This document shows positions 16,084 to 25,741 of a stretch of 64,000 nucleotides of DNA, piece by piece (the first letter of the stretch is position 1; the number at the start of each line of letters is the position of its first letter). The DNA is from JAHEYG01 sp040403535 (GTDB taxonomy: Bacteria > Bacteroidota > Bacteroidia > B-17B0 > Aurantibacillaceae), in assembly GCA_040403535.1 (NCBI GenBank), contig JBBAKL010000004.1, positions 1-64,000 of the forward strand. The letters are read 5' to 3'. The notes beneath the pieces are model-generated. The model searched no databases, was not told where the DNA came from, and saw nothing but the letters and a program-made list of their open reading frames with translations. The position numbers and the translations under genes are program-made.

Positions 16084-17991
16084 GTGGATAAAAAATCGTT
16101 AATAGGATTAGGTTTAATTGCGGTAATTTTAGGGGCATGGCTTTTTATGAGCGGCCCAAGCAAAGAACAAATTGCCCGCACTAAACAAAAGCAAGACTCA
16201 ATTGCAGAAGTACAAAAAAAACTAGCAGAAGAAGAAGCTAAAAAGATTGTACAAAGCACACAAACCATTCAAGATACATTGAAGGCTGTTGCCCAATTAT
16301 CGGATTCAGCTCAAAATGCTTTAAAGATAGATGCGTATAAAGACTTTGCTATTTCAGCTCAGGGAAGCAATGAATTGGTAACCATTGAAAATGATTTATT
16401 AAAGGCTTACATCTCTACCAAAGGTGCACAGGTAGTTAAAGTTGAATTAAAAGAATATAATCGTTCAGGTAAAACAGAACCATTGATTTTATTTGATAAG
16501 GATAGTTTACAATTTGCATTAAAGCTGGATGCGTATGAGCGCTCCCGGATATTATCAACTGATAGTTTTTATTTTAAGCCATCAGAAAAAAGCATAACAG
16601 TTAGCGGATCTAATTCCAAATCGTTAACATTTAAGCTGGAAACATCCAAGCCGGGATCCTACATGGAATATGTGTATTCATTAAAGGGTGACGATTATCT
16701 TTTAGGTTGTGATATCAAATTAGTGGGTATGGAAAAAATCATTTCCTCTAATGTAGATCAAATGACTTTAAACTGGCGTATGACTTTGCCTCAACAGGAA
16801 AAGTACATCGTTAAGGAACGTGAAGCTGCTACCGCTTATTATAAATTTACTATTGATGATCCGGATTATATTAACCCGCGTAGCGATGAAGATAAACCGT
16901 TGAACGATGCTCCAATTAAATGGGTTTGTTTTAAACAGCAGTTTTTTAATGCAACTTTAATTGCTGAAACAGAGTTTTTAAAAGATGGTAGTTTTGTGAA
17001 AACTTCATCACGCCCTAATACTACAAATGTTGTTAAAGTGATTAATTCAGATTTAGGAATACCGTTTAATCACACGCCAAGCGAAAAATTCGCAATGAAG
17101 TTTTATTTCGGACCAACGCATTACAATACTTTGAAAGCTTACAATTATGATTTGGAAAAAATGATTCCAACCGGATGGAGCGTGTTCAGCTATTTAAATA
17201 AATGGATGGTTATTCCTTTGTTTAACTGGTTAGGAAATTTAAACATGGGTGTAGTGATATTAATTTTAACCCTAATTGTTAAGATTTTATTACTCCCTAT
17301 AGCCTATAAAACTTATATGTCTGGCGCACGTATGCGTGTTTTAAAGCCGGAAATAGATGTTATCAATACCAAATTCGCCAATGGCGATCCAATGAAGAAA
17401 CAACAGGAAACAATGGCATTATACCGTAAAGCCGGAGTAAATCCTTTGTCGGGTTGTTTGCCATTACTCTTACAGTTTCCGATCTTAATCGCGTTGTTTA
17501 ATTTCGTTCCTGCTGCTATTGAATTACGTCAGAAAGGATTCTTATGGGCAGATGATTTGTCTACCTATGATAGCATCTGGACATTCGGTGAGATTCCTGT
17601 CATCAACAGTATTTATGGTGATCACGTAAGTTTGTTTGCGATGTTGATGTTCGTTTCAACGATTATTTATACATGGATGAACAGCAGTATGCTTACACCG
17701 CAACAAGGTACTCAAATGCCGGGTATGAAATTTATGATGTATTTTATGCCGGTGATATTCTTAGCGGTAATGAATAGTTACGCTGCCGGTTTAAGTTGGT
17801 ATTATTTCCTTGCAAACATGTTTACTTTCTTACAAACATGGTTAATGAAAAAATTAATTTCGGATGAGAAGTTAAGATCGGAAATTGATGCAAACATGAA
17901 GAAGCCAGTGAAAGTTTCGAGCTTCCAGAAAAAACTGGAAGAAATGCAAAAGAAACAACAGCAAATTCAGCAACAGCAAAAGAAGAAATAA
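16084..17991 (+). CDS. yidC: Membrane protein insertase YidC
   Basis: About 635 residues from the GTG chosen here. The frame also allows an ATG at 16033, but the extra 17 residues are atypical and overlap a promoter-like box. Starting at the GTG gives VDKKSLIGLGLIAVILGAW, the usual N-terminal signal-anchor of Bacteroidota YidC. A large periplasmic domain follows, then the conserved insertase core: KILLLPIAYKTYMSGARM, NPLSGCLPLLLQFPILIALF, and membrane helices to LSWYYFLANMFTFLQ. The C-terminal tail is Lys/Gln-rich, as expected for ribosome contact. YidC inserts membrane proteins with or without SecYEG; ftsY is also in this window. Confidence 0.95.
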   Translation: MDKKSLIGLGLIAVILGAWLFMSGPSKEQIARTKQKQDSIAEVQKKLAEEEAKKIVQSTQTIQDTLKAVAQLSDSAQNALKIDAYKDFAISAQGSNELVTIENDLLKAYISTKGAQVVKVELKEYNRSGKTEPLILFDKDSLQFALKLDAYERSRILSTDSFYFKPSEKSITVSGSNSKSLTFKLETSKPGSYMEYVYSLKGDDYLLGCDIKLVGMEKIISSNVDQMTLNWRMTLPQQEKYIVKEREAATAYYKFTIDDPDYINPRSDEDKPLNDAPIKWVCFKQQFFNATLIAETEFLKDGSFVKTSSRPNTTNVVKVINSDLGIPFNHTPSEKFAMKFYFGPTHYNTLKAYNYDLEKMIPTGWSVFSYLNKWMVIPLFNWLGNLNMGVVILILTLIVKILLLPIAYKTYMSGARMRVLKPEIDVINTKFANGDPMKKQQETMALYRKAGVNPLSGCLPLLLQFPILIALFNFVPAAIELRQKGFLWADDLSTYDSIWTFGEIPVINSIYGDHVSLFAMLMFVSTIIYTWMNSSMLTPQQGTQMPGMKFMMYFMPVIFLAVMNSYAAGLSWYYFLANMFTFLQTWLMKKLISDEKLRSEIDANMKKPVKVSSFQKKLEEMQKKQQQIQQQQKKK

Positions 17992-17992
17992 T

Positions 17993-18025
17993 AAAAAAGC
18001 CTTTCATTTCTGAAAGGCTTTTTTA
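17993..18025. terminator. Bidirectional terminator between yidC and the GT39-like gene
   Basis: Stem AAAAAAGCCTTTC with GAAAGGCTTTTTT and loop ATTTCT. It has an A-run on the left and a T-run on the right, so it works for both convergent genes, and it overlaps the leftward gene's stop codon. Confidence 0.88.
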
Positions 18026-19552
18026 TTCAAACTGATATACCTTTTTGTTTATTTTTAAAACACGTTCATCTTTTAGGATGTAGTCAGGAATTTCGTTTCC
18101 TTGATTAATAAACACGACTGCAATTTTATTTTTTTCTTTAAGCATTGACATTTGTTCGGGAGTAGGGACAAAATCATAAGCTATTTTCCCTGTATAAAAC
18201 ATGGCTTCTATGTAATGTCTGCCCGGTAAATTAAACAATACAGCGTTTTCAGGAAGGTTTAAATGCTTAAAGGTATACTTGTTGTTTTTCTGTGAGTTTG
18301 CGTATGCAACTGAAGATTCATTTTCTATAAATGTGCCGTTTTTAATAAGACTTACTGCATTCATCCGTAATAAAATTAAGATTAGAATCAGTGCAGAAGG
18401 AATAATGGTATTTTTTTTCAGGTTGATTTTGGCTGATGCAAATTCGGAAATTTTCTCAAACAGAAGTGCCATCATAATAGTTACCGGTAATATTAGCACA
18501 GCGGTAAATGAAGGCATTTTAGTTACAACGAAAGAGAAGAATGTGTATACAAACAGTATGCTGATAATAAAAGCAAGCGCTATTTTTTTATGAATTGTGA
18601 ATTTGTAAAAAATGAAAATAGAAGGTAATATAACTAAAGCGAGTATCAGTCCGTAAATATGCGGCGCTTGCAGAAAATGATAGTAAAAAGGTCCGCTGTG
18701 TCCATCTACTGCTTCCGTTAAATGTTTTGAATTTAAGATTAGAGCATTGCGTGATTCAACAGGAAATTTAGTTAGTGTGTAAATTTGCCATGGTAGAAAA
18801 GTTACAAGACAAACCAAAACAGAAATTAATAAGTCTGCATATTTTTTTATGTCCAATCGGTAATTCAAAACATTATAAACGCCCCAAATCAGAAAAACTA
18901 ATAAGCCAACCAGCCACTTACACAGTACTGCAAAGCCTGAAAACATGCCAATAAAAATTAACCATTTTTTTGACCTGCTGTTTTGATATTCGAGCCAACA
19001 CCAAATACTTAATGAGATATAGCCAATAAATGAAACATCGTTCTGATCAAGCTCAATACTTCCCGAAATTAACTGCATCAGATATGGTGATGATGCAATT
19101 AAAACTCCGCTAAAAAAGCCGGTTCTTTCTGTTCCAAGTATTTTCCCGGATCGATAGGCAGCCACAACAAACAGCATGGAAACAACAACTGAAGGAATTC
19201 GTAAAGCAATTTCATTTACGCCAAATAATTTAAATGACAACGCAATTTGCCACATAAACAAGGGTTGTTTGTGCAACCAAATGTGATATCTATCCCAAGT
19301 ACTGTAATCCGCTTCAATTAATTTCTCATTGTATAAAGTTGGAATAAGTGGATGATCCATCATGTTTTTAGCAACAAGTGCATGAAAGCGCTCGTCCCAA
19401 ACATTTAAAAACGGGAATAAAGTTGCTGAAAAATAAAACAAACAAAAAGCAGCCGACAATAAAGTGTAAAATGAAATTTTTTCCTTTTTATTAAAATGCA
19501 GGATTAAGCTTAAAAATAGAAGTATAATACCAATAAAAAGAAATATCCGCAT
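18023..19552 (-). CDS. GT39-like integral membrane glycosyltransferase (ArnT/PMT family)
   Basis: 509 residues with roughly 11 membrane segments. The first extracytoplasmic loop contains the acidic signature FLNVWDERFHALVAKNMM, corresponding to the catalytic-loop aspartate/glutamate of ArnT and protein mannosyltransferases. The next loop reads YHIWLHKQPLFMW, and a later loop includes GSIELDQND. A C-terminal periplasmic domain of about 100 residues follows. These enzymes transfer a sugar from a polyprenyl-phosphate donor to lipid A, proteins or glycans. The acceptor is unknown; lptD nearby makes LPS conceivable but is weak evidence. It lies 39 bases downstream of the amidase on the same strand. 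Confidence 0.82.
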   Translation of the reverse strand: MRIFLFIGIILLFLSLILHFNKKEKISFYTLLSAAFCLFYFSATLFPFLNVWDERFHALVAKNMMDHPLIPTLYNEKLIEADYSTWDRYHIWLHKQPLFMWQIALSFKLFGVNEIALRIPSVVVSMLFVVAAYRSGKILGTERTGFFSGVLIASSPYLMQLISGSIELDQNDVSFIGYISLSIWCWLEYQNSRSKKWLIFIGMFSGFAVLCKWLVGLLVFLIWGVYNVLNYRLDIKKYADLLISVLVCLVTFLPWQIYTLTKFPVESRNALILNSKHLTEAVDGHSGPFYYHFLQAPHIYGLILALVILPSIFIFYKFTIHKKIALAFIISILFVYTFFSFVVTKMPSFTAVLILPVTIMMALLFEKISEFASAKINLKKNTIIPSALILILILLRMNAVSLIKNGTFIENESSVAYANSQKNNKYTFKHLNLPENAVLFNLPGRHYIEAMFYTGKIAYDFVPTPEQMSMLKEKNKIAVVFINQGNEIPDYILKDERVLKINKKVYQFE

Positions 19553-19591
19553 AGTTAGTTAAATAAAGTAGCTAAGCATTTGCGCTACTTA

Positions 19592-21112
19592 TTATGGTTT
19601 CTTCTCAGTAAGCGCTTTCGCTTCTTTAATATCGATGCGTTGACCGTTTTTAAAAGCAACAGCAAAACAATCTTTAAATCCTGCATCGCGCAATTTTGCC
19701 TGATGTTTAAAAGCGTCGGCAACGTTGGTGTAATTTCCCGAAGTGTATTTTAAGAAGCTTCCAACCTTATAATAACTTCCATTTTCAATGGCTGAAAATT
19801 TCGCATCTTTTAAATTCAATTCAACATCACTGCTTGCAAACTGTACTTTAAATATAATTTCATCCGGCTTATCTCCGTCTATTCTAACAGGCTTGCTTTC
19901 CGGCTTCTCTTCAGGGTCTGAAACTTTATCTTCTGGTTTTACAGTCTCTTCGGTTTTAATAGGAGTCGGTTCTTCTTTTTTTACCTCTTTTGGAATTTCT
20001 TTTACTTCGGTAGTTTTTGTAACCGTAGGTTCTGATTTAGCAGAATCCGGTTTAGATGTATTGTCTTTTCCGTTACCATCGCTTTTTCCATTTTCATCTT
20101 CCACCGCATAATCTTCTTGATCTTGTTTAACCGGTTTTCCTGTATTTCCGGCCAGTAAATTTTCATTCTCTAGTGGTTCTAAGTTGGCCAGCTCATCGTT
20201 AAATTCTTTCTTTTCTCCTTCCAGTTCGCTTTTAAATTTCCGGAAACCATTAAATATGGAAGTGGCAATGTATTTTTGTCCTTTTTCTGAACCTAAAAAT
20301 TGTTCTTCCAAGGGATTGGTTAAGTAACCAATTTCAGTTAAAATACTTGGCATAGCGGTTCGCCATAAAACCCAAATACTCTGACGGTGCACACCCTTAT
20401 CCACTCGACCTGCTTTTTTCGCGTATTCCGATTGTATTTTAAGAGCAAGATTGGCACTTTGAATGACATAAGCTGAGGTGTAATTACTCATGATAATATA
20501 ACTTTCTTCACTTTCCGGGTCAAAACCGGCATAGCGTTGTTCGTAATTATCCTCTAATAAGATGGCTGAGTTTTCGCGTTGTGCTACTTTCATTTTACCT
20601 TCTTCATTCTTTAAACCCATTACATATGTTTCGGATCCGAATGGTATTGGGTTGGTAGTTTCTACAACAACAGTCTTCCCTTTCTTGTTTTTAAAGGTTT
20701 TAGGACGAAGTTTTCCTGTTTTTTTATCACGGATCATCACCGGTTTACCTGCTGCATTACAATGAATCGAAATAAAAAGATCGGCTTTGTTTTTATTAGC
20801 AATCTGAGCGCGGTCTTCTAATTCAACAAAAACATCAGTAGTACGGGTGTAAATTACTTTTACATCCTTAAAATTTTCCTCAATAAGTTTACCTAAACGC
20901 AAAGCAACCGCCAGTGAAACATCTTTTTCTTTAAAGGTTACACCATTACAGCCCGGATCTTTTCCTCCATGTCCGGGATCAATGACGATCGTTCGGATAC
21001 CTTTAGGATCATCTTTCCCGAAGGAAGAGAAGAGCAATCCGGTCATAAGGCACAGCGAAAGAACCAGGGAGGCTTTTTTAAGCTTTTTTATTAATATCTT
21101 ACTGTAATTCAC
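19592..21112 (-). CDS. N-acetylmuramoyl-L-alanine amidase with C-terminal SPOR-like module
   Basis: About 506 residues from the GTG at 21112. A TTG at 21154 would add 14 residues, but a candidate -7 box overlaps that codon. A basic start and hydrophobic segment (KKASLVLSLCLMTGLLFSS) form a signal peptide. The Amidase_3 zinc site is visible in VIDPGHGGKDPGC, the glutamate of FKEKDVS, SIHCNAAG, and catalytic TEIGYLTNPLEE. An insertion sits between the second and third motifs, and a long Glu/Lys/Pro-rich linker leads to a SPOR-like module starting at IIFKVQFASS. The enzyme cleaves the amide between MurNAc and the stem peptide, most likely for daughter-cell separation. Confidence 0.92.
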   Translation of the reverse strand: MNYSKILIKKLKKASLVLSLCLMTGLLFSSFGKDDPKGIRTIVIDPGHGGKDPGCNGVTFKEKDVSLAVALRLGKLIEENFKDVKVIYTRTTDVFVELEDRAQIANKNKADLFISIHCNAAGKPVMIRDKKTGKLRPKTFKNKKGKTVVVETTNPIPFGSETYVMGLKNEEGKMKVAQRENSAILLEDNYEQRYAGFDPESEESYIIMSNYTSAYVIQSANLALKIQSEYAKKAGRVDKGVHRQSIWVLWRTAMPSILTEIGYLTNPLEEQFLGSEKGQKYIATSIFNGFRKFKSELEGEKKEFNDELANLEPLENENLLAGNTGKPVKQDQEDYAVEDENGKSDGNGKDNTSKPDSAKSEPTVTKTTEVKEIPKEVKKEEPTPIKTEETVKPEDKVSDPEEKPESKPVRIDGDKPDEIIFKVQFASSDVELNLKDAKFSAIENGSYYKVGSFLKYTSGNYTNVADAFKHQAKLRDAGFKDCFAVAFKNGQRIDIKEAKALTEKKP

Positions 21113-21135
21113 CGTTTCTAAATACAAGTATTTAG

Positions 21136-21159
21136 TAGATTTGTATCTTATCAAAATTA
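21136..21159. promoter_or_regulatory. Overlapping face-to-face -7 boxes between amidase and lptD
   Basis: On the plus strand TAGATTTG (21136-21143) lies 28 bases before the lptD start. On the minus strand TAATTTTG (21159-21152) lies about 40 bases before the amidase GTG. Each box is downstream of the other's predicted start of transcription, so the two promoters should interfere. Clear -33 elements are missing. Confidence 0.4.
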
Positions 21160-21170
21160 AAGTATAAGGT

Positions 21171-23693
21171 TTGACCGCATACAGGCAGATAATATTAGTT
21201 TTCTTATGGGCTTTGTTAATATCTGCCTCATATAACGTTTTTGGACAAAATACGTTACGTAAGGATTCGGTAAAAACTGTTAAACTGGATACTATTCAGG
21301 AAAAAGAAACCCTCGAATATAAGGTAATTACAAATGCCCGTGATTCCAGTCGTTTCGAATCAAAAGGAAATAAGCTTTATTTATTTGGTGATGCCTATGT
21401 GGAGTATGAATCCATGAATTTAAAAGCGGAGTATATTGAAATTGATTATGAGAAAAACACAGTAACCGCATATGGTAAAACCGACTCTGCAGGAAATAAA
21501 ACAGGAACACCAATTTTTAAAGATGCAACACAAGAGTTTAAGTCGGATAAAATCATGTATAACCTTAAAACGAAAAAAGGTAAAATATACAATGTGTTAA
21601 CTAAGCAAGGAGATTTGTTAGTATTTGGTAATCAGATTAAGAAAGACAGTACCGATATTGTCTATTTAAAGGATTTAAGATGTATTCCATGTCAGCAGGA
21701 AGATGCGCGAACAGCATTTAGAGCCACCAAGGCTAAAATCATTCCTGATGATAAAATTGTGACCGGTCCGATGTATCTCGAGATAGGTGGTGTTCCAACG
21801 CCACTTGTTTTGCCGTTTGGATATTTTCCTAATTCAAAGCGGCGTCATAATGGTATTTTGCTTCCATTTGTTGGTAATTCGCCTATTCAGGGTTATTTTT
21901 TCAAAGACGGAGGGTTTTATTGGGGAATAAGTGATAAAACGGATATGGTCATTAGAGGCGATATTTACACAAATGGAAGCTGGGGTGTTCGCACCACCAA
22001 CAATTATTATGTGATGTATAAATTTACGGGTTCTCTTAATCTTGGGTATTCGGAATTTGTTTTTGGCGATAAGGATTATCCGTTAACTTATAGTAAACAA
22101 AAGTCTTTTAATGTAAATTGGATCCATACACAAGACAATAAAAACAATCCTTCTGTCAGATTTACTGCCAATGTAAATTACATTAATCAGAAATATAACA
22201 AGTTTAACGCGCTTAATTCCGGACAATACCTCGCCAATACTTTTCAGTCGAATGTGAATTTTACAAAAACATTTAAATTAAGTTCTTTAAGTATAAATGC
22301 AATGGGAAGTCAGAACACCATTACCGGTTTGGTTGATTTGTCATTTCCGCAATTAACATTTAATGTTAACCGTTTCTTCCCTTTCAAACGCGAAAACGCG
22401 GTTCGGCAAAATGTGTTTGATAAGATCGGTATCAGTTATTTACTCGAGGCCCGCAATACTTTGTCGGGATATGATTCAGTTTTGTTTAAGGGTGATATTG
22501 AGAATCGATTGCGCTATGGGATTAAGCACAGCATTCCTGTTTCCACTAATTTTAATGTTTTAAAATACATTACAGTTACACCCGCGCTAAATTTAAGCTC
22601 GGTGATGTATACAAAGTCAACCCGAAAAGAATTTTTATACGAAACGTATAAAGTAACAACAGACACAGTTAATGGATTTATTGCAGGTTACGATGCCAAT
22701 TTCAGTACCTCTGCTTCTACAAAAGTGTTCATGGATTACATGTTTAAAGGGGGAGGGGTAAAACAAATCCGACATTTACTAATTCCATCGGTAACCTATT
22801 TATACCGCCCGGATTTTGGTAAGGAGCAATATGGTTTTTGGAAGCAAGTACAAACGGATACTTTGGGAACCAAACAATATTACAATGTGTTTGAGCAAAA
22901 TATATTTGGAGGTCCGGGTATTGGCGAACAGAATTCATTAAGTTTAAATTTAAACAACAACTTAGAAGCTAAAATTCGCCGTAAAACCGATACAGGATAT
23001 GTTTACGAGAAGGTAACCTTACTTCAGAATTTAAGCATGAATGGACTTTATAATTTTGCAGCGGATAGTTTTAATTTTGGTATCATTAATGTTACTGCCA
23101 GAAATAAAATCTGGAAATTTTTTGACTTTGTAGGAAGTGTCAATTTCGATCCATATGCTTATGATATGGTTGCAAACAGACGAATTAATGCCTATCAATC
23201 GGAAATAACCGGTGATGTTGTTAGGTTTACAACCGCTAATGTGGCCATTAATGCCGCTTTTAGTTCAAATGCTATTGATGCAATCCGGAACGCCCGAAAG
23301 CCGCCCACTATGACTAATGCTGCTGAGCGAGGAGCAGAAGCAAGTACAACCACATCCGATCGTTTGCCATGGAACCTGAATATCTATTACAATGTAACTT
23401 TTGATAAATCCAGGTCAATAAAAGTTAATACCATTCAATCTTTAAATTTTAATGGAGATATTAATGTCACTAAATTTTGGAAGATTGGTGTAACAAGCGG
23501 TTACGATTTTACCAATAAGAAATTAAGCTATACAAGTGTGAATGTGTACCGCGATTTAAAATGCTGGGAAGCTCGTATTGATTGGGTACCCTTCGGATTC
23601 AGAAAAAGCTACAGCTTAACCATTAACATAAAAACCAGTATGCTGAGTGATTTTAAAATCCCCAGACAACGTCAATGGATGGATAATTACTAG
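21171..23693 (+). CDS. lptD: Putative LPS-assembly outer-membrane protein LptD
   Basis: 840 residues starting at TTG, followed by a signal peptide (IILVFLWALLISASYNVFG). Residues about 50-210 are an OstA/LptA-like jelly-roll repeat region (LYLFGDAYVEYESMNLKAEY, KKGKIYNVLTKQGD). The rest is a large beta-barrel rich in alternating aromatic strands; LPFGYFPNSKRRHNGILLPF marks the junction. LptD with LptE places lipopolysaccharide in the outer leaflet of the outer membrane. Cysteines in DLRCIPCQQED could form a disulfide. It faces the amidase gene across a 58-base region. Bacteroidota LptD sequences diverge from proteobacterial ones, so the label is family-level. Confidence 0.85.
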   Translation: MTAYRQIILVFLWALLISASYNVFGQNTLRKDSVKTVKLDTIQEKETLEYKVITNARDSSRFESKGNKLYLFGDAYVEYESMNLKAEYIEIDYEKNTVTAYGKTDSAGNKTGTPIFKDATQEFKSDKIMYNLKTKKGKIYNVLTKQGDLLVFGNQIKKDSTDIVYLKDLRCIPCQQEDARTAFRATKAKIIPDDKIVTGPMYLEIGGVPTPLVLPFGYFPNSKRRHNGILLPFVGNSPIQGYFFKDGGFYWGISDKTDMVIRGDIYTNGSWGVRTTNNYYVMYKFTGSLNLGYSEFVFGDKDYPLTYSKQKSFNVNWIHTQDNKNNPSVRFTANVNYINQKYNKFNALNSGQYLANTFQSNVNFTKTFKLSSLSINAMGSQNTITGLVDLSFPQLTFNVNRFFPFKRENAVRQNVFDKIGISYLLEARNTLSGYDSVLFKGDIENRLRYGIKHSIPVSTNFNVLKYITVTPALNLSSVMYTKSTRKEFLYETYKVTTDTVNGFIAGYDANFSTSASTKVFMDYMFKGGGVKQIRHLLIPSVTYLYRPDFGKEQYGFWKQVQTDTLGTKQYYNVFEQNIFGGPGIGEQNSLSLNLNNNLEAKIRRKTDTGYVYEKVTLLQNLSMNGLYNFAADSFNFGIINVTARNKIWKFFDFVGSVNFDPYAYDMVANRRINAYQSEITGDVVRFTTANVAINAAFSSNAIDAIRNARKPPTMTNAAERGAEASTTTSDRLPWNLNIYYNVTFDKSRSIKVNTIQSLNFNGDINVTKFWKIGVTSGYDFTNKKLSYTSVNVYRDLKCWEARIDWVPFGFRKSYSLTINIKTSMLSDFKIPRQRQWMDNY

Positions 23694-23696
23694 TAA

Positions 23697-24317
23697 TTAC
23701 TCAACTCTTTTAATTGTACAGCCAATTGATTTAGTTTCCTGAAGAGCAGGAGTGCTGTTTTTTGTAAGCGCAGTAATCGCATCTTTTAAATAATGCGATT
23801 TAACTGCAGCAGGGTCTTTAACGTTATCGTCAATGGCGCCTTTGTAAATTAGGCCTTTTGAATTAAATAAAAAGCACTGAGGGGTGCGTGTTGCGCCAAA
23901 CGCATTAGCTAATTTAGAATTTACATCTACGGTGTAATAACATTTCAGATTTTGCGAATGATGGTATTTAATCATTTCATCAAAACTATCTTCTTCTTTT
24001 CGCTGTGATTCGTTACTGTTAACAATTATACATCCGATGCCGTTTTCCAAACAATAATCACTTAGTTCCTTAATGCGGCTTTCACTCAATTTTACGTAAG
24101 GACAAGTGTTACAAGAAAAGAAAACCATTAATCCTTTATCGGTTTTAGCATCGTTCAGAGAAACTTCTTTGCCACTAACATCTTTCATTTTATAGCTAGC
24201 TTCAGGCATTGGATTATTAAGAGCTAATTCTTCCATTGGATTGGAATTAGTTGAAATAAACGCAAAAGAAATTAAACCTACAAAGGCTAATACACTTAAA
24301 TAAAATAGTTTTTTCAT
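23697..24317 (-). CDS. Exported redoxin (PRX-like2 thioredoxin-fold) protein
   Basis: 206 residues. A signal peptide or anchor (about 1-21) precedes a thioredoxin fold of the AhpC/TSA-like class. The redox motif is SCNTCPYVKLSE with cysteines 69 and 72. The downstream segment FGATRTPQCFLFN carries the cis-proline and an extra cysteine typical of this subgroup. KGAIDDNVKDP is another family hallmark. It probably acts as a periplasmic thiol oxidoreductase or peroxidase-like protein. It ends only 4 bases from lptD, convergently, with no visible terminator between. Substrate unknown. Confidence 0.82.
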   Translation of the reverse strand: MKKLFYLSVLAFVGLISFAFISTNSNPMEELALNNPMPEASYKMKDVSGKEVSLNDAKTDKGLMVFFSCNTCPYVKLSESRIKELSDYCLENGIGCIIVNSNESQRKEEDSFDEMIKYHHSQNLKCYYTVDVNSKLANAFGATRTPQCFLFNSKGLIYKGAIDDNVKDPAAVKSHYLKDAITALTKNSTPALQETKSIGCTIKRVE

Positions 24318-24434
24318 AGTGGGGTTTATATCGGTTAAATTTACGAAACAATGTCATATTAGCATTACAATCAATATGTTAAAAGTTAATAATTTATTAA
24401 TGTTAATTTGATCGCTTTTATTAATTTAACTAAT

Positions 24435-24442
24435 TAATTTTG
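24435..24442 (+). promoter_or_regulatory. Candidate -7 box for the Cys-rich T9SS cargo gene
   Basis: TAATTTTG matches TAnnTTTG. A TTG at 24408-24410 lies 24 bases upstream, just outside the usual spacing. The predicted leader to the GTG at 24545 would be about 95 bases. The rest of the 227-base gap from 24318 is AT-rich with nothing else recognisable. Confidence 0.4.
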
Positions 24443-24544
24443 AGGTCTCTTTTGGAGAAAAAGTGAACACCCTAAAGGAATTTTAACTTTATGTCAATAA
24501 GATAAAAGAATCCTTAACCGCTTTTTTCTGACAATTAGTTGTAA

Positions 24545-25741
24545 GTGAAAAAAAGTAGTTTAAAAATAGTATTCAGACTTTTATTAATCATCTTTTTAAG
24601 TGATACTGGCATGCTTTGTGCTCAGGTATCCAATTCAGGGTGTTATATAAGTGGTGTATTAGCAGATCCAACTTCTACTTTAGGATGCGGAAATTCAGGA
24701 ACTAATAATTATTGTAATTTGGCTTCTTTGTATGTTCCGGCTTTTTCTCCATCGGCATGTCCAACTGCCACATCAAGCGGAGGTGTAAGTCACAACAAGG
24801 CAAGCGTATATACCTTGCCAGCAGGGTGTACAGCTACCATAGAAGCTGAATATCGAAAAAGAAATTATTTAGGAGTAGGAGCCACAGGTACCGGATGCAG
24901 TAATTCAGGAATGGATGGCTCGCCGGATGCTTTGTTTATTTCTCAATCGGGAGGTGTCGTTACGAGTCAGGGTCATACCGTTGCTGTGAATGTTGGAACT
25001 TGTTCCGCCTATCCAACAATGGGAATTTATAATGGTGCCACACCTTCAATTACTCAGGGATGTAACAATGCTGACGGATTTGTTAAAATGATAGTTACAG
25101 GGGGCACCTTTACGGTTGGCGGTTCATCAAACAGAGCGGATGAAGTTATTACTTTTACAATAAATATGTCGGGATCGTGTGGTCCTTATTGTAGTAGTGT
25201 TCTTCCGATAGAATTAATGGCATTTTATGGAGTGCCACAAAATGATAAAGTGATTTTGCAATGGAAAGTAGCCACAGAATTAAATGTAAATTATTATTTA
25301 ATCGAAAAAAGCATTGATGCTTTTGAATGGAGTGAGGTAACAAAAATATCAGCTAAAAGCGAAGTGTTTGGCGTCAATCAGTTTTATGAAACTCAAGATC
25401 TCTATCCGCAAAAGGGCATTAATTATTACCGTTTAACCAATTATGATAAAAATGGTTCGCATGGTGATTCGCGACTCATTACTGTAAATTACGAAAAGGA
25501 TGCCATGCCGGTTTGGATAGAACAAACTACAGATGACATTGTCATTCATTTTAATAATAAAAATTTATCAGATGAAACAATTGAATTGTTTGACATAAGC
25601 GGCAGGGTAGTTGTTAGCATTGCTGTGCCTCAAAACGATAGTAAAATAAGTATTCAAAAACAAAATTTATCAAAAGGGATTTATACGTTACGGGCGGTAT
25701 CTGATCAAAGTATGGTTTTTAATAAGCTATTCATTCACTAA
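24545..25741 (+). CDS. Cys-rich secreted protein with T9SS type A sorting domain
   Basis: 398 residues from a GTG start. A signal peptide (about 1-26, ending MLCAQ) precedes a domain of about 190 residues with ten cysteines, likely five disulfides, and Gly/Ser/Thr-rich sequence without a recognised fold. The sequence LPIELMAFYG starts the linker region common in T9SS cargo (VILQWKVATELNVNYYLIEK). The C-terminal sorting domain shows LFDISGRVVVSI and LSKGIYTLRA. It should be exported by the type IX system and attached to or released from the surface. The function of the Cys-rich part is unknown. Its stop overlaps the next start by one base. Confidence 0.82.
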   Translation: MKKSSLKIVFRLLLIIFLSDTGMLCAQVSNSGCYISGVLADPTSTLGCGNSGTNNYCNLASLYVPAFSPSACPTATSSGGVSHNKASVYTLPAGCTATIEAEYRKRNYLGVGATGTGCSNSGMDGSPDALFISQSGGVVTSQGHTVAVNVGTCSAYPTMGIYNGATPSITQGCNNADGFVKMIVTGGTFTVGGSSNRADEVITFTINMSGSCGPYCSSVLPIELMAFYGVPQNDKVILQWKVATELNVNYYLIEKSIDAFEWSEVTKISAKSEVFGVNQFYETQDLYPQKGINYYRLTNYDKNGSHGDSRLITVNYEKDAMPVWIEQTTDDIVIHFNNKNLSDETIELFDISGRVVVSIAVPQNDSKISIQKQNLSKGIYTLRAVSDQSMVFNKLFIH

